A DNA stretch of 64,000 nt from Basidiobolus meristosporus CBS 931.73 (GCA_002104905.1 MCFE01000128.1:62001-126000); one strand, 5' to 3'; shown: positions 1 through 11,610, counted from the stretch's first letter. Translations and numbers: made by a program. The notes: a model not told the origin generated them from the sequence alone.

Positions 1-525
1 GTTGTGCTTTGAAGACTGTATGGTGTTCCTCTGCTGTACATTGGGAAATGGCTTAATTCTTGGCTGTGACACTGAGCTACTTGAGTTCCTTCTTTGCAGC
101 AAAGATACTGCTTACTCTACCTGGGATATTGCTTACTCTACACCATTTATCAGCTCATCCTGTTTCTGGACTATTTCCTGATTTCTCTGGGACATTGCAT
201 CTGTCCTATCAGCCACTGCACCTAATTCCCACATTAATGCTTTGGTATGAGCTGACAACATACTTGCTAATACAGGTGGTGGCAATGTTATGATGACCAC
301 TTGCTGGTCTACAGCTGAAAGTACTGCTTTTGCTACAATCTGATCTGCCTAAGCAATATGGTCAGCTTTCAGCTCTGAAGAGATTCCCAATTGCCCACTT
401 GACTGAGAGCCTAAGGAGTCCACATTTTCCCCTTCAGTGGGCACAATGTCCACAAGGCCTTTTTTGGTTGTAGCCCTGCTTGTTGCAATGTATGTCAAAG
501 CAAGCTGTTATCCAACTGTTCTTCT
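1..525 (-). pseudogene. CACTA-like copy T1: N-terminal remnant of accessory gene A
   Basis: Read on the minus strand, this matches the N-terminal part of the accessory gene (gene A) seen on the plus strand at 19468-20000 and 48186-48400. For example, the first 100 bases are the reverse complement of the stretch around 48195-48300. The remnant runs off the left edge, so the repeat region and C-terminus of this copy are not visible. The frame has several stops and no usable ORF. It points away from the Tnp2 transposase remnant that starts near 1041, the divergent arrangement also seen in T2 and T4. The protein belongs to no family I recognise. The short plus-strand frames here are antisense. 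Confidence 0.6.
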
Positions 526-1040
526 GCTGCTGTTAGCAGTGGGGTTTGGTTGGGAACCAGACAAGTTTGCTTTATTTTTTGGCAGCATATGTATGGAAGT
601 AAGTCAAACCTAAGGTGAAATAGTGTTACATACACATGTGTATATGGTGCCACAACTTTATTTATAATGCTAACTATGGCAGGTCATCATTGAACTTTAC
701 ATTCATCTAGGTGCAATGTCCCAAATACAAGACTGTCAAAAATTCATATGAGTATTGACCAAAAAGTGATATAACAGTGTTATTTTGTTGAGTGTCAAAA
801 TGGTTGCCCCATGGACATGACCACTATAATTTAACACCATAAGAGAAGAGAAAAAAGACCATATGGCTATTGTAGCAAGCCTCTCAGCCATGAAGCATGC
901 AGACAGCCTAGAAGGTATTACTAGAATCACAGTCAGTATTTTGCCACCCAAGTCATATTCAACTATTCACCAGTCACTATTGAACCAATATTATCTTGCT
1001 GGCAACTGGGTACTTCTATAATGGCATCTGGCTGTACTTG
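526..1040. promoter_or_regulatory. Intergenic region between divergent gene A and tnp2 (T1)
   Basis: This non-coding stretch separates the 5' ends of gene A (leftward) and the Tnp2 gene (rightward). A related stretch lies between the two genes in T2 (about 19030-19440), and part of it survives in T4 (45080-45260). An AT-rich TATA-like sequence lies near 657-669. A shared bidirectional promoter is an inference from the layout; no transcription start can be read from sequence. Confidence 0.35.
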
Positions 1041-2122
1041 TCACCTTGCACAAACTGAGTCAGGAGAGTTTGTGACACCTTTAGGCTCACCTCAGCCTTC
1101 TGAATAAGGCACACAGAGTGATTGCTCTGAAGAAGCAGGCTCACTGATGGATTGTGAGCCTATCTTCCCTTACAACAGTACCCTATATGAGCCTGGCAAA
1201 CTCCAATTATGCTATGAGACAAATGCTAAGGATACTTTATGGAATCAAGTGAGCCCAGTAATCCATCTACTGGTGAATGACATGATGTTGTGGCTAGAGA
1301 AGTGGCAAGTTTCCACTAATATCAGAAACGGGGGCTTTGAGGATTTACTACTACTTCTTGCCAAAATCATCATGGGATGCAACTTACCATGTACATGGTA
1401 AAATGGGAAACCATCATGTGGCTAGCAACATATGACCCAAAGACCATTTCTGATACCAGCATATGTTAACAGTAGCATGGCATTCACATCAGAAAATGCC
1501 TCTATTGCAAGGTGTCCAACATGTCAGGAATTCACCACCATTGGGGGATAACATTGCTTACACTCCAGATATATTCTGGTAATACCCAGTATAAAGAAGC
1601 TCATGGAGTCCAACAAATATTGTGAAGCTATAAAGTACTGCACTCAGTATCAATCAAGTGCAAGCATATCTGAAACATCTGATAGCAATTATTACAAACA
1701 ACTAAGAGGCAAGGGCTACTCTAAGTGTAGGTATGACCATGCCTTTGCCTTGGCACTTGATGGAATATCATTAAACAAGTACACTACCAGCATATCCTTC
1801 TGGCCACTGATACTCATCAACCTCAATCCACTCACTATCTTACTGCATTGGAGTAGAAACATGGTTGTTGTCTCACTAGTGTCTGGGTCTAAATCAACAT
1901 CCATCCTGGACTGCTATTTGTATCCATTGCTGGATGAATTTTGTATGCTTAGAAGTGAGATAACACTAAATGGCTACCATGCCAAAGCACATATAATTAT
2001 CTGCATTGGAGATACCCCAACCATCTGCAAGATAGCTGGCTTTTCTGGGCACAATGAAAGTTATTGCTCTCAAATGTGTGAGATCCAAGGGATTTAGTCC
2101 ATAACTCACAAAAATTGTTGTT
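1041..2122 (+). pseudogene. Tnp2-type (CACTA/EnSpm) transposase remnant, T1
   Basis: Degenerate transposase of the plant/fungal Tnp2 (Transposase_21) type, which would cut and move the CACTA-like element. Open stretches at 1147-1401 and 1603-2097 keep the family signature: DHAFALALDG, a Trp-Pro segment (FWPLILINLNP), then a PLLDE block and a GDTP...KIAGFSGH block followed by cysteines (YCSQMC). These correspond to the conserved core around the first catalytic Asp and the 'D-x-P-A...GF-x-H...C-x-x-C' part of the family. Stops and frame changes lie between the open stretches (for example near 1402-1600). The frame is cut at 2122 by a Harbinger-like insertion and resumes at 3303. The best related copy is T4 (45261-47220). 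Confidence 0.75.
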
Positions 2123-3302
2123 AGACTTGTTCTGTAAGGTGGTGCCACATTAAGCTAAGAGTGCCAAATAGTGCCACAGTGTGCCAGAGAGGCAAAGGAG
2201 ACCTATATTTGGCCAAAGAATTTGAAAAATAGGTGGGCATATTAATGGAAAGCAGCCCCTGTGTCACACAGTGTGCTGGAGGAAATCCATTTTTTGACCT
2301 TTTTGTTCTCAATGTGTAGAAGCTCAGAAGAGCTGACAGCATGTATTTGGTACTCAATACACATGACACTCTGATTCTAGCTCAAAAGCCTAGTAATATG
2401 TCACAAAAATGTATGGCACTATAAGTGCTTTGTATAGATTGTACTCTGGGGCTAATTTTTAAATATAGTGCTAGAGAGTAACAGTGGACCAATATAGTGC
2501 CATGCATTTTTATGACACATTACAATTCTTTGGAGTTAGATTCAGAATGCCATAGGCACTGAGTACCAAATATATGTCTGAAGTCCTTAAATGCTCTTAA
2601 ACATAATGCACAACCCTGATCCTAAAAACAGGTTAAAAAATGGATTTTCTCCAGCACAGTGGGTGAAACCTAGGGACTGCTTGGCATAAAGGTGTAGAAC
2701 TATGTCACACACTCTGTGGCAAAGTATAGGCCTACTTTGCCTATCTAGCACACTATTGCTATGAATAGACACAAGGCAGGACCAGGAAAGGACTTGAGTG
2801 TGGATCAACAAGGCAAGGCTGTTTATTTAAGACCGGTGTTTATCATACTGAGGAATACATATGGGGGGATAGGACTATATATCCTTTTTGGTAATTTAGA
2901 TGTCAAGAGATATTGGCTAATACTGATGAGGTCCCAAGGTGAGGCACAGTATGTGTGCCAAGATAGAAATATACTTAAGAACAGACTGGAATATCACATG
3001 GTGATATGTCAGGGGCCGGCTGATCCTGTGACTGGGTCTTGCAATAAGCAATTACCATACATGGTATTTGGCTTCATAATTTTCAAAGGGGAGCTTCCAT
3101 AGAATGTGCCATTGTGTAATGTTGCTTGGAGCTTTCCAGAAGTTGCTAGAATGTAGTGGAACTTTCTAGAAGGAACTGGGATTTCTTCACCAACTTAATT
3201 TAGCTTGAGCATCAGAGACCATGGATGTCATATGATTATGAAAACTATAGCTCTATTTGGCATCTATGGCTTAATGTGGCACTATTCAATAGAACAAGTC
3301 AA
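2123..3302. mobile_element. Non-autonomous Harbinger-like element
   Basis: A ~1.18 kb insertion interrupts the Tnp2 remnant. The left end is AGACTTGTTCTGTAAGG; the right end read inward on the other strand is GACTTGTTCTATTGAATAG. Both are followed by GTGCCACATTAAG, giving imperfect terminal inverted repeats of ~31 bp. The same terminus, including GATAGTGCCACAT, is found at the right end of the larger Harbinger element at 16235. Comparison with T4 (46320-46380) shows that Tnp2 sequence flanks both sides. The target duplication is not clean (gtt on the left, att or tta on the right). No transposase is encoded; the frames at 2587-2811 and 2761-3102 match nothing I know. It was probably mobilised in trans by a Harbinger transposase. 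Confidence 0.7.
2168..2760. repeat. Long foldback (hairpin) inside the Harbinger-like element
   Basis: Two arms of roughly 280 bp face each other, centred near 2460. The left-arm stretch around 2260-2305 (GTGTGCTGGAGGAAATCCAT) is matched on the other strand by 2630-2670 (CTGTGCTGGAGAAAATCCAT). The segment near 2345-2440, with TTTGGTACTCA and CATGGCACTAT-type blocks, pairs with 2490-2575. The arms begin near aatagtg on both sides. This looks like a foldback MITE nested in, or forming the core of, the larger non-autonomous element. Identity is high enough to see by eye but not perfect. Confidence 0.65.
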
Positions 3303-3376
3303 TTATCTAAACACTAACACTAAGAACATCATCTTCTCACAAAGGGAACATATAGAAATCAGCATGCAGTTGTAGC
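3303..3376 (+). pseudogene. Tnp2 remnant T1, continuation after insertion
   Basis: This short stretch continues the Tnp2 sequence from the other side of the Harbinger-like insertion. It matches 46335-46415 in copy T4 (shared blocks such as cactaagaacatcatctt and cagcatgca). At about 3377 the similarity stops and minus-strand copia sequence begins, so the rest of this transposase copy is lost. Confidence 0.65.
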
Positions 3377-3464
3377 AATGTCCCCAATCAGCATCAGAGT
3401 ATCCCACAAGATCCTGCTCTGAATTTGCAAAAGTGTATCATAAGCAGATATCAGCAGTTCTTTT
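3377..3464 (-). pseudogene. Copia-A relic C4, RNase H fragment
   Basis: Minus-strand match to the RNase H region of Copia-A (the part coding for YSDADWG and upstream). It is the distal piece of an old element, C4, whose remainder lies at 8157-11742 and 16236-16452. The full-length Copia-A C1 was inserted here, duplicating CTTTT. The 3' end of C4, with the rest of RNase H and its 3' LTR, is missing, because at 3377 it abuts Tnp2 sequence directly. Confidence 0.75.
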
Positions 3465-3814
3465 TGTTGTAAAAATTCGTATTTTCCACCTAAATATTCA
3501 CCTAACTTAGTCACTTAGATCACCACCTTCAAATCCTAGAGAATACTGACCAAATTCCTTGTCGGGATTTACTTGGAATATTTTCACCAAAATACCAGGT
3601 ACCCAGAACATGAAAATTTGATAAGTTGTCCAAACAGCCCCAAACTTTGCACACATGTTCTTGGGACCTTCCTTAACCTATTCTACGTGTTTGTAATGCC
3701 AAGACCATGTAAAAGTATAAATACTACTTTTACATTCAATAAATCATTAAGTGAAAACCACATAATCTACTTGTTCTCCAAATCACTTCCAATATCTCCA
3801 AGACTCTTACAACA
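3465..3814 (+). repeat. Copia-A C1 5' LTR
   Basis: 350-bp LTR beginning TGTTGTAAAAATTCG and ending CTCTTACAACA, with the usual TG...CA termini and a short inverted TGTTGTAA/TTACAACA end. A TATA-box-like tataaata lies at 3716-3723, and an AATAAA polyadenylation-like signal follows at about 3741. LTRs of this family occur at least eight more times in the window, mostly decayed. Confidence 0.93.
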
Positions 3815-3827
3815 GGTTATGAGCCCC
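3815..3827 (+). other. Primer-binding site complementary to the initiator tRNA-Met anticodon arm
   Basis: The sequence GGTTATGAGCCCC follows the 5' LTR directly. It is the reverse complement of GGGGCTCATAACC, the anticodon arm of eukaryotic initiator tRNA-Met (in yeast AGGGCUCAUAACCCU). This implies priming by an internally cleaved half-tRNA, as known for Drosophila copia, and not by the tRNA 3' end. The same 13 bases follow the Copia-B LTR at 29171-29183 and precede the C2 LTR on the minus strand at 60760-60772. The ATG within this site opens the gag frame here. Confidence 0.8.
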
Positions 3828-6800
3828 GGGCTGTCACTCTCTGCAATGTCTACTACTGCTATTACTGGAATTTTTCCCTCTGCTGAAAAGTTGGATGGAT
3901 CTAACTACCAAGTGTGGAAGGTGAAGATGAAGATGCTGCTGCAAGAAAGAGGCCTTTGGGATATTGTCATGGGAGAAGAATGCCCTCCTAAAAACGTGGG
4001 AGAGGAAGCCTTAAAGTACCAGAAGAAGAACAAAGTGCCTTTAACTGCATTTGCCTTAATGTCAAGGACAAGTTGCTAATTCAATGCTCAAGAGCAAAAA
4101 CGGCAAAGAATGCCTGGAAGGCATTAGAAGACACCTACCAGTCATGTTCAGCTGCCAAGAAAATGTATCTGAGAAGAAAATTCTTTACTACAAAGATGCT
4201 GCCAGGAGAAGAAATGAAAAATCTAATTAACAGAATTACCCTGCTGGTAGATGAGATGGAATCTGTGGGCGTACCAACTACTGATGAGGATGTGATAGTT
4301 ACCATCCTGAATAGCCTGACAGACAAGTTTCAGGGCCTTGTATCAGCCCTAGAGTCCAGAACTGAAGATTTGACCTTAAATTACGTATATGGAAGGCTCC
4401 TGGATGAAGAATTAAGAAAATCAAGCGCCAATAAGAAGGAAGAAGAAAATGCTTTAATAAGCAATGATAACCAACAAAGGAGGTACCCAAGACCCTACAA
4501 AGGCAACAGCAACCTATTTTGCAACTACTGCAAAAGGAAAGGACACACATCAGACCGGTGTTTCAAAAAGCAAGATTATCAGCAAAAGAAGCCTGAATAT
4601 GGAAATGCTGCAACAACTGAAGATAGACTATTCATATCTGCACTAAATATGACCACAAACAAGGATTCTCAGACGTGGTATATTGACTCTGGAGCTTCTC
4701 AACACTTTACACACCAAAAAGAACTTTTTACCCAATATCAAGAAATTCCAATTAAGAAGGTTTTCATGGGTGACGATAGAACACTTGATGCAGTGGGAGA
4801 AGGAACTATCCAAGTAAACCTTAGAAGCAGTGAAGGAAGCCATACACTGACCTTTAAAGAAGTACTCTATGTACCAGAAATAGCCAAGAACCTACTCTTT
4901 GTAAGCAAGGCCACAGCAGAAGGACTCAGTTTCAGTTTTGACAATTCTGGATGCAGGATCACTGATCAAAATGGTGCTCATATTGCTTCGGGCATCAGAG
5001 ATCAGAACCTATACAAGTTGACTTATATTCCATCATATCTGGAAGCCAATATAAGTAACTTAAATGATGAAACACCAATGCTTTGGCACAGGAGATTTGG
5101 ACACATCAATTTTGATTATTTGCGTAAAATGATCAAAGATCAGCTAATTTCTGGAGTGAAAATTGATCCCCCAGCTATTTTGGAGCACTGTGAAGCTTGC
5201 ATATATGGGAAACAAGCCAGACAACCGTTCAAGAGCTCTGGGTTAATCAAAACTAAGAAAAAATTAGATCTAATTCACTCAGATCTGTGTGGACCTATGC
5301 AAAATTTATCCTTAGGCGGGATGAAGTATTTAATCACTTTTATTGATGATTATACAAGATACACATGGGTCTACTTCATGGAGAGAAAGGAAGAAGCTCT
5401 GTCTAAGCTCAGGGAGTTTAAAGCCATGGTGGAGAGAGAAACTGGTGAAAAAATCAAGAAAATACGCTCTGACAATGGTGGAGAATATACCTCAAAACTC
5501 TTCATCCACTTCTGCAAAATTCATGGGATAAAGCAAGAGACTACTGTACCATACTCCCCACAGCAGAATGGAGTAGCAGAACGAGCTAACAGATCAATAA
5601 TTGATATGGCAAGATCTATGATCCATGATCAAAAATTATCCTATGATTTTTGGGCGGAATCAGTTGCCACTGCTGTATATCTTAAAAATAGGAGTTATAA
5701 CAGAATACTTCGTGATTCTACTCCATTTGAAGCATGGTATGGATACAGACCAAGTGCAGAACATCTAAGAATATTTGGGTGTACAGCATATGCCAAAAAA
5801 CTGGCCGGAAATCAGTCAAAATTTGAGCCAAGAAGTGTAAAATGCATATTTTTGGGCTACTGCAATGAGAGTAAGGCATACAGACTCTACAATACCGAAG
5901 CAAAGAAGCTGATCAAGTCCAGGGATGTGTTGTTTGATGAAAATTCAAAATTTTCACAAAAAATGACATCAGATGATGACGAAAATTTGATCTCAAGTCC
6001 ACCAATTGTCAGGATTGAATCAGAGCAAAACAATGAAAATTTTTTCACTCCAGAGGACTCTACAACCGTGGTTCAGCCAGAATCAGTGCCCAGGAATACC
6101 CCAGAAGTGATCATTCCAGTATCAAATGCCCGGAGATCCAATCGGACAAGAAATAGCCCAAATTACTATATCAATGAGGGTACAAACTTAGCCTATGCCT
6201 ATTCAGTCCATGTTGATGAACCCCAGACTGTAAAAGAGGCCCTAAATAGCCCTCAGACAAAGTTTTGGAGATCTGCAATGACTGAGGAATATCAGGCACT
6301 GATGGAAAATCAAACTTGGGACTTAGTCAAATTACCAATCAACCAAAAATCAATTGGATGCAGATGGGTCTTCAAGACAAAATACAAGGCTGATGGTACA
6401 ATTGAAAGATACAAAGCAAGACTTGTAGCCAAAGGATACTCTCAAACAAAAGGACTTGACTATACTGAGACCTTTGCACCGGTAGCCAAGTTTAATTCCA
6501 TCAGATTAATATTGGCTATTGCAGCCAAATATAAGTTTTTTATTCATCAAATGGATGTAAAAACTGCATTTTTGAATGGAGAACTTGATGAGGACGTGTA
6601 TATGGACCAGCCTGATGGGTTTGTTGACCAAGATAACCCCCATTTGGTCTGCAAGCTTAAAAAGTCACTATATGGTCTCAAACAATCACCGAGAGCCTGG
6701 AATTGCAAGATAGATTCTTATTTGGAATCTTTGAGTTTCAAAAGGAGTAATGCTGACTATAGTATATACTATAAGCCAGATAGAGCAAATCCAGTCCTAT

Positions 6801-7789
6801 TAGCTCTATATGTGGATGATCTTATTATAGCTGCCAATAACCTAGAAACATTGGAAGAGACTAAATCCAGCCTATCTAAGGAGTTCAAGATGTCCGATCT
6901 AGGAGAACTCAGTTACTACTTAGGGATTAAGTTCTCCATAGACAGAAGTACCCAGACTATTACCCTAAGCCAATCCAAGTATATTCAAGATATACTAAAG
7001 AAGTACAAAATGGAAGACTGTAAACCGGCAGCTACCCCAATGGAGACAAACCTTAACTTGGTCAAAACTCAACCAAATCAAGAGAGCTTGGTGCCATCTG
7101 AAAGCCCTGACTTTCCTTATCAATCTATGGTCGGCAGTCTGATGTATATCATGCTTGGAACACGTCCAGATATCTCATATTCAGTGGGAGTTGTCAGCCA
7201 ACATAATCAGAATTATGGATCTGATCATATTGCAGCAGTTAAGCGGATTTTTAGATACCTAAAAGGAACTGCTGATATGTGCTTAAGATACACTTATAAG
7301 GATTCAGAACAGGATCTTGTGGGATACTCTGATGCTGATTGGGGACGAAATTTAGAAGACAGAAGATCCACCACAGGATACACCTTTCTTTACTGTAAAG
7401 GAGCCATTTCATGGAATTCAAGAAAGCAACCAACCGTAGCACTTTCTACTACAGAGGCAGAGTATATGGCAGCCTGTGAAGCTACAAAAGAAGCAATGTG
7501 GTTAAGAAAGCTCTTTACAGATTTAGGCCTATGTCAAAAAACGCCTATTACTTTATTTCAAGATAATCAAGGATGTATACAATTAGGTAGAAATCCAACT
7601 TTTCATGCTAGAACCAAGCACATAGATATTAGACATCATTTCATACGTGAAGCTATAGAGAATAACTTAGTTAGCTTAGTTTACTGTCCTACAGATGAAA
7701 TGATTGCAGACATATTTACCAAACCATTAGCTAGAGACAAGTTTGAATATCTTAGGTCAAAATTAGGACTAGTCAGTATGAACATTTAG
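3819..7789 (+). pseudogene. Copia-A C1 gag-pol polyprotein (one frameshift)
   Basis: Encodes the whole copia polyprotein in the order gag, protease, integrase, reverse transcriptase, RNase H. Gag carries a zinc knuckle (CNYCKRKGHTSDRC, about 4520-4561). Protease has IDSGASQHF (about 4682). Integrase has the HHCC zinc region, then D (DLCGPM), D (SDNGGEY) and E (NGVAERANR). The RT has QMDVKTAFLNG and the YVDD box at 6809-6820. RNase H has YSDADWG, TEAEYMA and the family-typical C-terminal DIFTKPLA. The frame may start at 3819 (ATG in the primer site) or 3846 (MSTTAITG). Relative to C2 (60560-60580), one A is missing from the AAG-rich run near 4026-4036. This splits it into a 3819-4079 part and an open frame to 7789. 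Everything downstream is intact, so the defect is a single indel. Confidence 0.92.
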
Positions 7790-7800
7790 CTGAGTGGGAG

Positions 7801-8151
7801 TGTTGTAAAAATTTGTATTTTCCACCTAAATATTCACCTAACTTAGTCACTTAGATCACCACCTTCAAATCCTAGAGAATACTGACCAAATTCCTTGTCG
7901 GGATTTACTTGGAATATTTTCACCAAAATACCAGGTACCCAGAACATGAAAATTTGATAAGTTGTCCAAACAGCCCCAAACTTTGCACACATGTTCTTGG
8001 GACCTTCCTTAACCTATTCTACGTGTTTGCTAATGCCAAGACCATGTAAAAGTATAAATACTACTTTTACATTCAATAAATCATTAAGTGAAAACCACAT
8101 AATCTACTTGTTCTCCAAATCACTTCCAATATCTCCAAGACTCTTACAACA
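7801..8151 (+). repeat. Copia-A C1 3' LTR
   Basis: 351-bp copy of the 5' LTR, preceded by a short purine run (GAGTGGGAG, 7792-7800) that would serve as the polypurine tract. It is followed at 8152 by the second CTTTT target duplication. Confidence 0.92.
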
Positions 8152-8156
8152 CTTTT

Positions 8157-11100
8157 TAGGTATCTAAAAATGTGCTTAACTGCTGCAGTATGATCAGATC
8201 AATAGTTCTGATTATGTTGGCTGACAACTTTCACTGAATATTAAATATCTGGATGTGTTTCAAGTACGATATGCATCAAACTGCAAACCATAGATTGACA
8301 AGGAAAGTCAGGGCTTTCAGATGGCACAAAATGCTCTTAATTTGGTTGAGTTTAAAACCACGCTAAGGTTTGTCTCCATTGGGGTAGCTGCTGGTTTACG
8401 GTCTTCCATTTAGAACTTCTTTAGTATATCTTAAATATATTTGGATTGGCTTTGGGTGATAGTCTGTGTACTTCTGTCTGTACAGTACTTTATCCCTAAG
8501 TAGGAACTGAGTTCTCCTAGATTGGATATCTTGAACTCAGTGGATAGGCTGGATTTAGTCTCTTCCAATGCCGATAGGTTATAGTTGGCTATAATAAGAT
8601 CATCCACATATAGAGCTCATAGAACTGGATTTACTATATCTGGCTTATAGTATATATTATGGTCAGCATTACTCCTTTTGAGAATCAAAGACTCTTAATA
8701 AGAATCTATCTTGCAATTCCAGGCTCTTAGTGATAGTTTAAGACCATATAGAGACTTTTTAAGATTACAGACTAAATGGGGATTATCTTTGTCAATAGGC
8801 CCATCAGGCTGGTCCATACACACATCCTCATCAAGTTCTTCATTCAAAAATGCAGCTTTATATCCATTTGATGAATAAAAAATTTATATTTGGCTTCAAT
8901 AGCCAATTTCAGTCTGATGGAATTAAACTTGGCTATTGGTGCAAAGGTCTCAGTATAGTCAAGTCCATTTATTTGAGAGTATCCTTTAGCCACAAGTTGT
9001 GCTCTATATCTATCAATAGTACCATCAGCCTTGCATATTGTTTTGAAGACCCATCTGCATCCAATTAATTTTGGCTGATTAGTAAGTTGACCAAGTCCCA
9101 GGTTTGATTTTCCATCAGGGCCTGATATTCCTCAGTCATAGCAGATCTCTAAAGTCCTGTCTGAGGGCTATTAAGGGCCTCTTTTACAGTCTGGTATTCA
9201 TTAATATGGACTGAATAGGCATAGGCTAAGTTTATACCCTCATTGATATTGTAATTTGGGCTATTTTTTGTCTGGTTGGATCTCCAGGCTGAACTTCAGT
9301 TGTAGAGCCCTCTAGAGTGAAAAAAATTTCATTGTTTTGCCCTGATTCAATTTTCACAATGGGTGAACCTGAGATCAGATTTTTGTAATCATCTGATGTC
9401 ATTTTTTGTAAAAATTTTGAATTTTCATCAAACTACATATCCCTGGACTTGATTAGCTTCAGTGCGCTGGTGTTGTCAAGTTGGTATGCTCTACCCTCAT
9501 TGAAGTAGCCCAAAAATGTGCATTTTACGCTTTTTGACGCAGATTTTGACTGATTTCCAGGCAGTTTTTTGGCATATGCTCTACACCCAAATATTCTAAG
9601 ATGTTCTGCACTTGCTCTGTATTCATGCCATGCTTCTACTGGAGTAGAATCTCAAAGTATTCTGTTATAACCCCTATTTTTGAGGTATGCAGCTGTGGCA
9701 ACTGATTCTGCCCAAAATCATAGGATAATTTTTGATCATGAATCATAGATCTTTCCATATCAATTATTGATCTGTTTGCACATTCTGCTACTCAATTTTG
9801 CTGTGGGGAGTATGATTCAGTAGCTTCCTGCTTTATCCCATGAATTCTACAGAAGTGGATGAAGAGTTTTGAGGTACATTCTCCACCATTGTCTGAGCAC
9901 ATTTTCTTGATTTTTTCACCAGCGTCTCTCTCCACCATGGCTTCAAGCTCCCTGAGCTTAGACAGAGCTTCTTCCTTTTCTCCATGAAGCAGACCCACAT
10001 GTATCTTGTGTAATCCTTAATACAAGTGATTAAATACTTTAGCCAGCCTAAAGATATATTTTGCATAGATCCAAACAGATCTGAGTATATAGATTTAATT
10101 TCTTCATAGTTTTGATTGACCCAGAGCTCTTGAACTGTGGTTTAGCTTGTTTCCCATATATGCAAGCTTCACAGTGCTCCAAATTAGCTGGGGGATCAAT
10201 GTTTACTCTGGAAACTAGCTGATCTTTGCTTATTTTGAGCAAATAATCAAAATTGATATGTCCAAATCTCCTGTGCCAAGGCATTGGTGTTTCTTCACTT
10301 AAGCTACTTATATTGGCTTCCAGATATGATGGAATATGAGTCAACATGTATAGACCCAGATCTTTGATACCCAAAGCAGTATGGGCACCATTTTGATCAG
10401 TGATCTGACATTGAGATTTGTCAAAGCTGAAACTCAGTCCTTGCATAGTGGCCTTACTTACAGTTAGTAGGTTCTTGGGTATCTCTGGTACATAGAGTAC
10501 TTCTTTAAAGGGCAGTGTATGGCTTCCTTCACTGCTTCTAAGGTTTACTTGGATAGTTTCTCTTCCCACTGCATCTAGTGTTCTATTGTCACCAATGAAA
10601 ACCTTCTTAATTTGAACTTCTGGATATTGAGTAAAAAGTTCTTTTTGGTGTGTAAAGTGCTGAGGAGCTCCAGAGTCATTATAACACAACTGAGAATCCT
10701 TGTTTGTGGTCATATTTAGTGCAGATATGAATAATCTATCTTCAGTTGTTACAGTATTTCCATATTCAGACTCCCACTGCTTATTTTCTTTCATTGAGAG
10801 ACACCGGTCTGATGCATGTCCATTCCATTTACCGCAGTTGCTGCTGACTATCTTTCTTTTTGAAGCACCGGTCTGGTGTGTGTCCTTTCCTTTTGCAGTA
10901 GTTGCAAAACTGGTTGCTGTTGCCTTTGTAAGGTCTTGGGTATCTTCTTTGTTGGTATCATTGCTTATCAAAGCATTTTCTTCTTCCTTCTTATTGTTAC
11001 TTGATTTTCTTAATTCTCCATCCAAGGGCCTTCCATATACATAGTTTAAGGTCAAATCATCAGTTCTGGACTCTTGGGCTGATACAAGGCCCTGAAGCTT

Positions 11101-11610
11101 GTCTGTCAGGCTACTCAGGATGGTAACTATCACATCCTCATCATTAGTTGGTACACCCAAAGATTACATCTTATCTACCAGCAGGGTAGTTATGCTAATT
11201 AGATTTTTAATTTCTTCTCTGGGCTGCATCTTTGTAGTAAAGAATTTATGTCTCAGATACATTCTCTTAGCAGCTGAATATGACTGGTAGGTGTCCTCTA
11301 ATGCCTTCCAGGCATTCTTTGCCGTTTTTGCTCTTGAGCATTTAATTAGCTGTTTGTCTTTAACATCAAGGCAAATGCAGTTAAAGGCACTTTGTTCTTG
11401 CTTCTGGTACCTTTAGGCTTCCTCCCCCATGTTTTTAGGAGGGCATTCTTCTCCCAGGAAAATATCTTAAAGACCTCTTTCTTGTAGCAGCATCTTCATT
11501 GTCACCTTCCACACTTGGTAGTTAGATCCATCCAACTTTTTGGCAGGGAGAAAATTCCAGTAAGAGCAGTAGTAGACATTGCAGAGAGTGACAGCTTGGG
11601 GCCCATAGCC
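8157..11610 (-). pseudogene. Copia-A relic C4, gag-pol on the minus strand
   Basis: Reverse-strand copia polyprotein, in order from the right: gag (about 11610-10900), protease (around 10680), integrase (10300-9600), RT (9100-8450) and the start of RNase H up to 8157. The longest open piece (10048-11160, 370 codons) covers late gag, two zinc-knuckle-like blocks, protease (YNDSGAPQHFT, with the usual Ile-Asp changed to Asn-Asp) and the integrase zinc region. Stops, indels and missing pieces elsewhere make it dead. The primer-site counterpart reads ggggcccatagcc at 11598-11610. Insertion of C1 separates it from the fragment at 3377-3464, and the Harbinger element splits its 5' LTR. Confidence 0.85.

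Larger units (their letters stand above)
3465..8151 (+). mobile_element. Copia-A C1: near-intact Ty1/copia retrotransposon
   Basis: A complete 4687-bp LTR retrotransposon with two LTRs (350 and 351 bp), a primer-binding site, one gag-pol region and a perfect 5-bp target duplication CTTTT (3460-3464 and 8152-8156). The LTRs differ by one substitution (attCgta versus attTgta) and one inserted base (gtttgtaat versus gtttgCtaat), so the insertion is recent. It sits inside the RNase H part of an older, oppositely oriented member of the same family (C4). The only obvious coding lesion is a one-base deletion near 4026-4036. Confidence 0.95.

Noticed and set aside
60-293. 77-codon plus-strand frame with a hydrophobic look
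   Set aside because: The region aligns, on the minus strand, to gene A in other copies; the plus frame is not conserved among them.
3815-3827. A tRNA-Met gene fragment
   Set aside because: Only the anticodon-arm complement is present, placed exactly after LTRs; there is no acceptor, D or T arm, so it is a primer site.
4020-4045. Programmed frameshift in Copia-A gag
   Set aside because: C2 has an uninterrupted frame at this place with one extra A, so the break in C1 is a private indel.
10700-11044. 114-codon plus-strand frame in C4
   Set aside because: Antisense to copia gag and protease; it has the same shape as antisense frames opposite C1 and C2.
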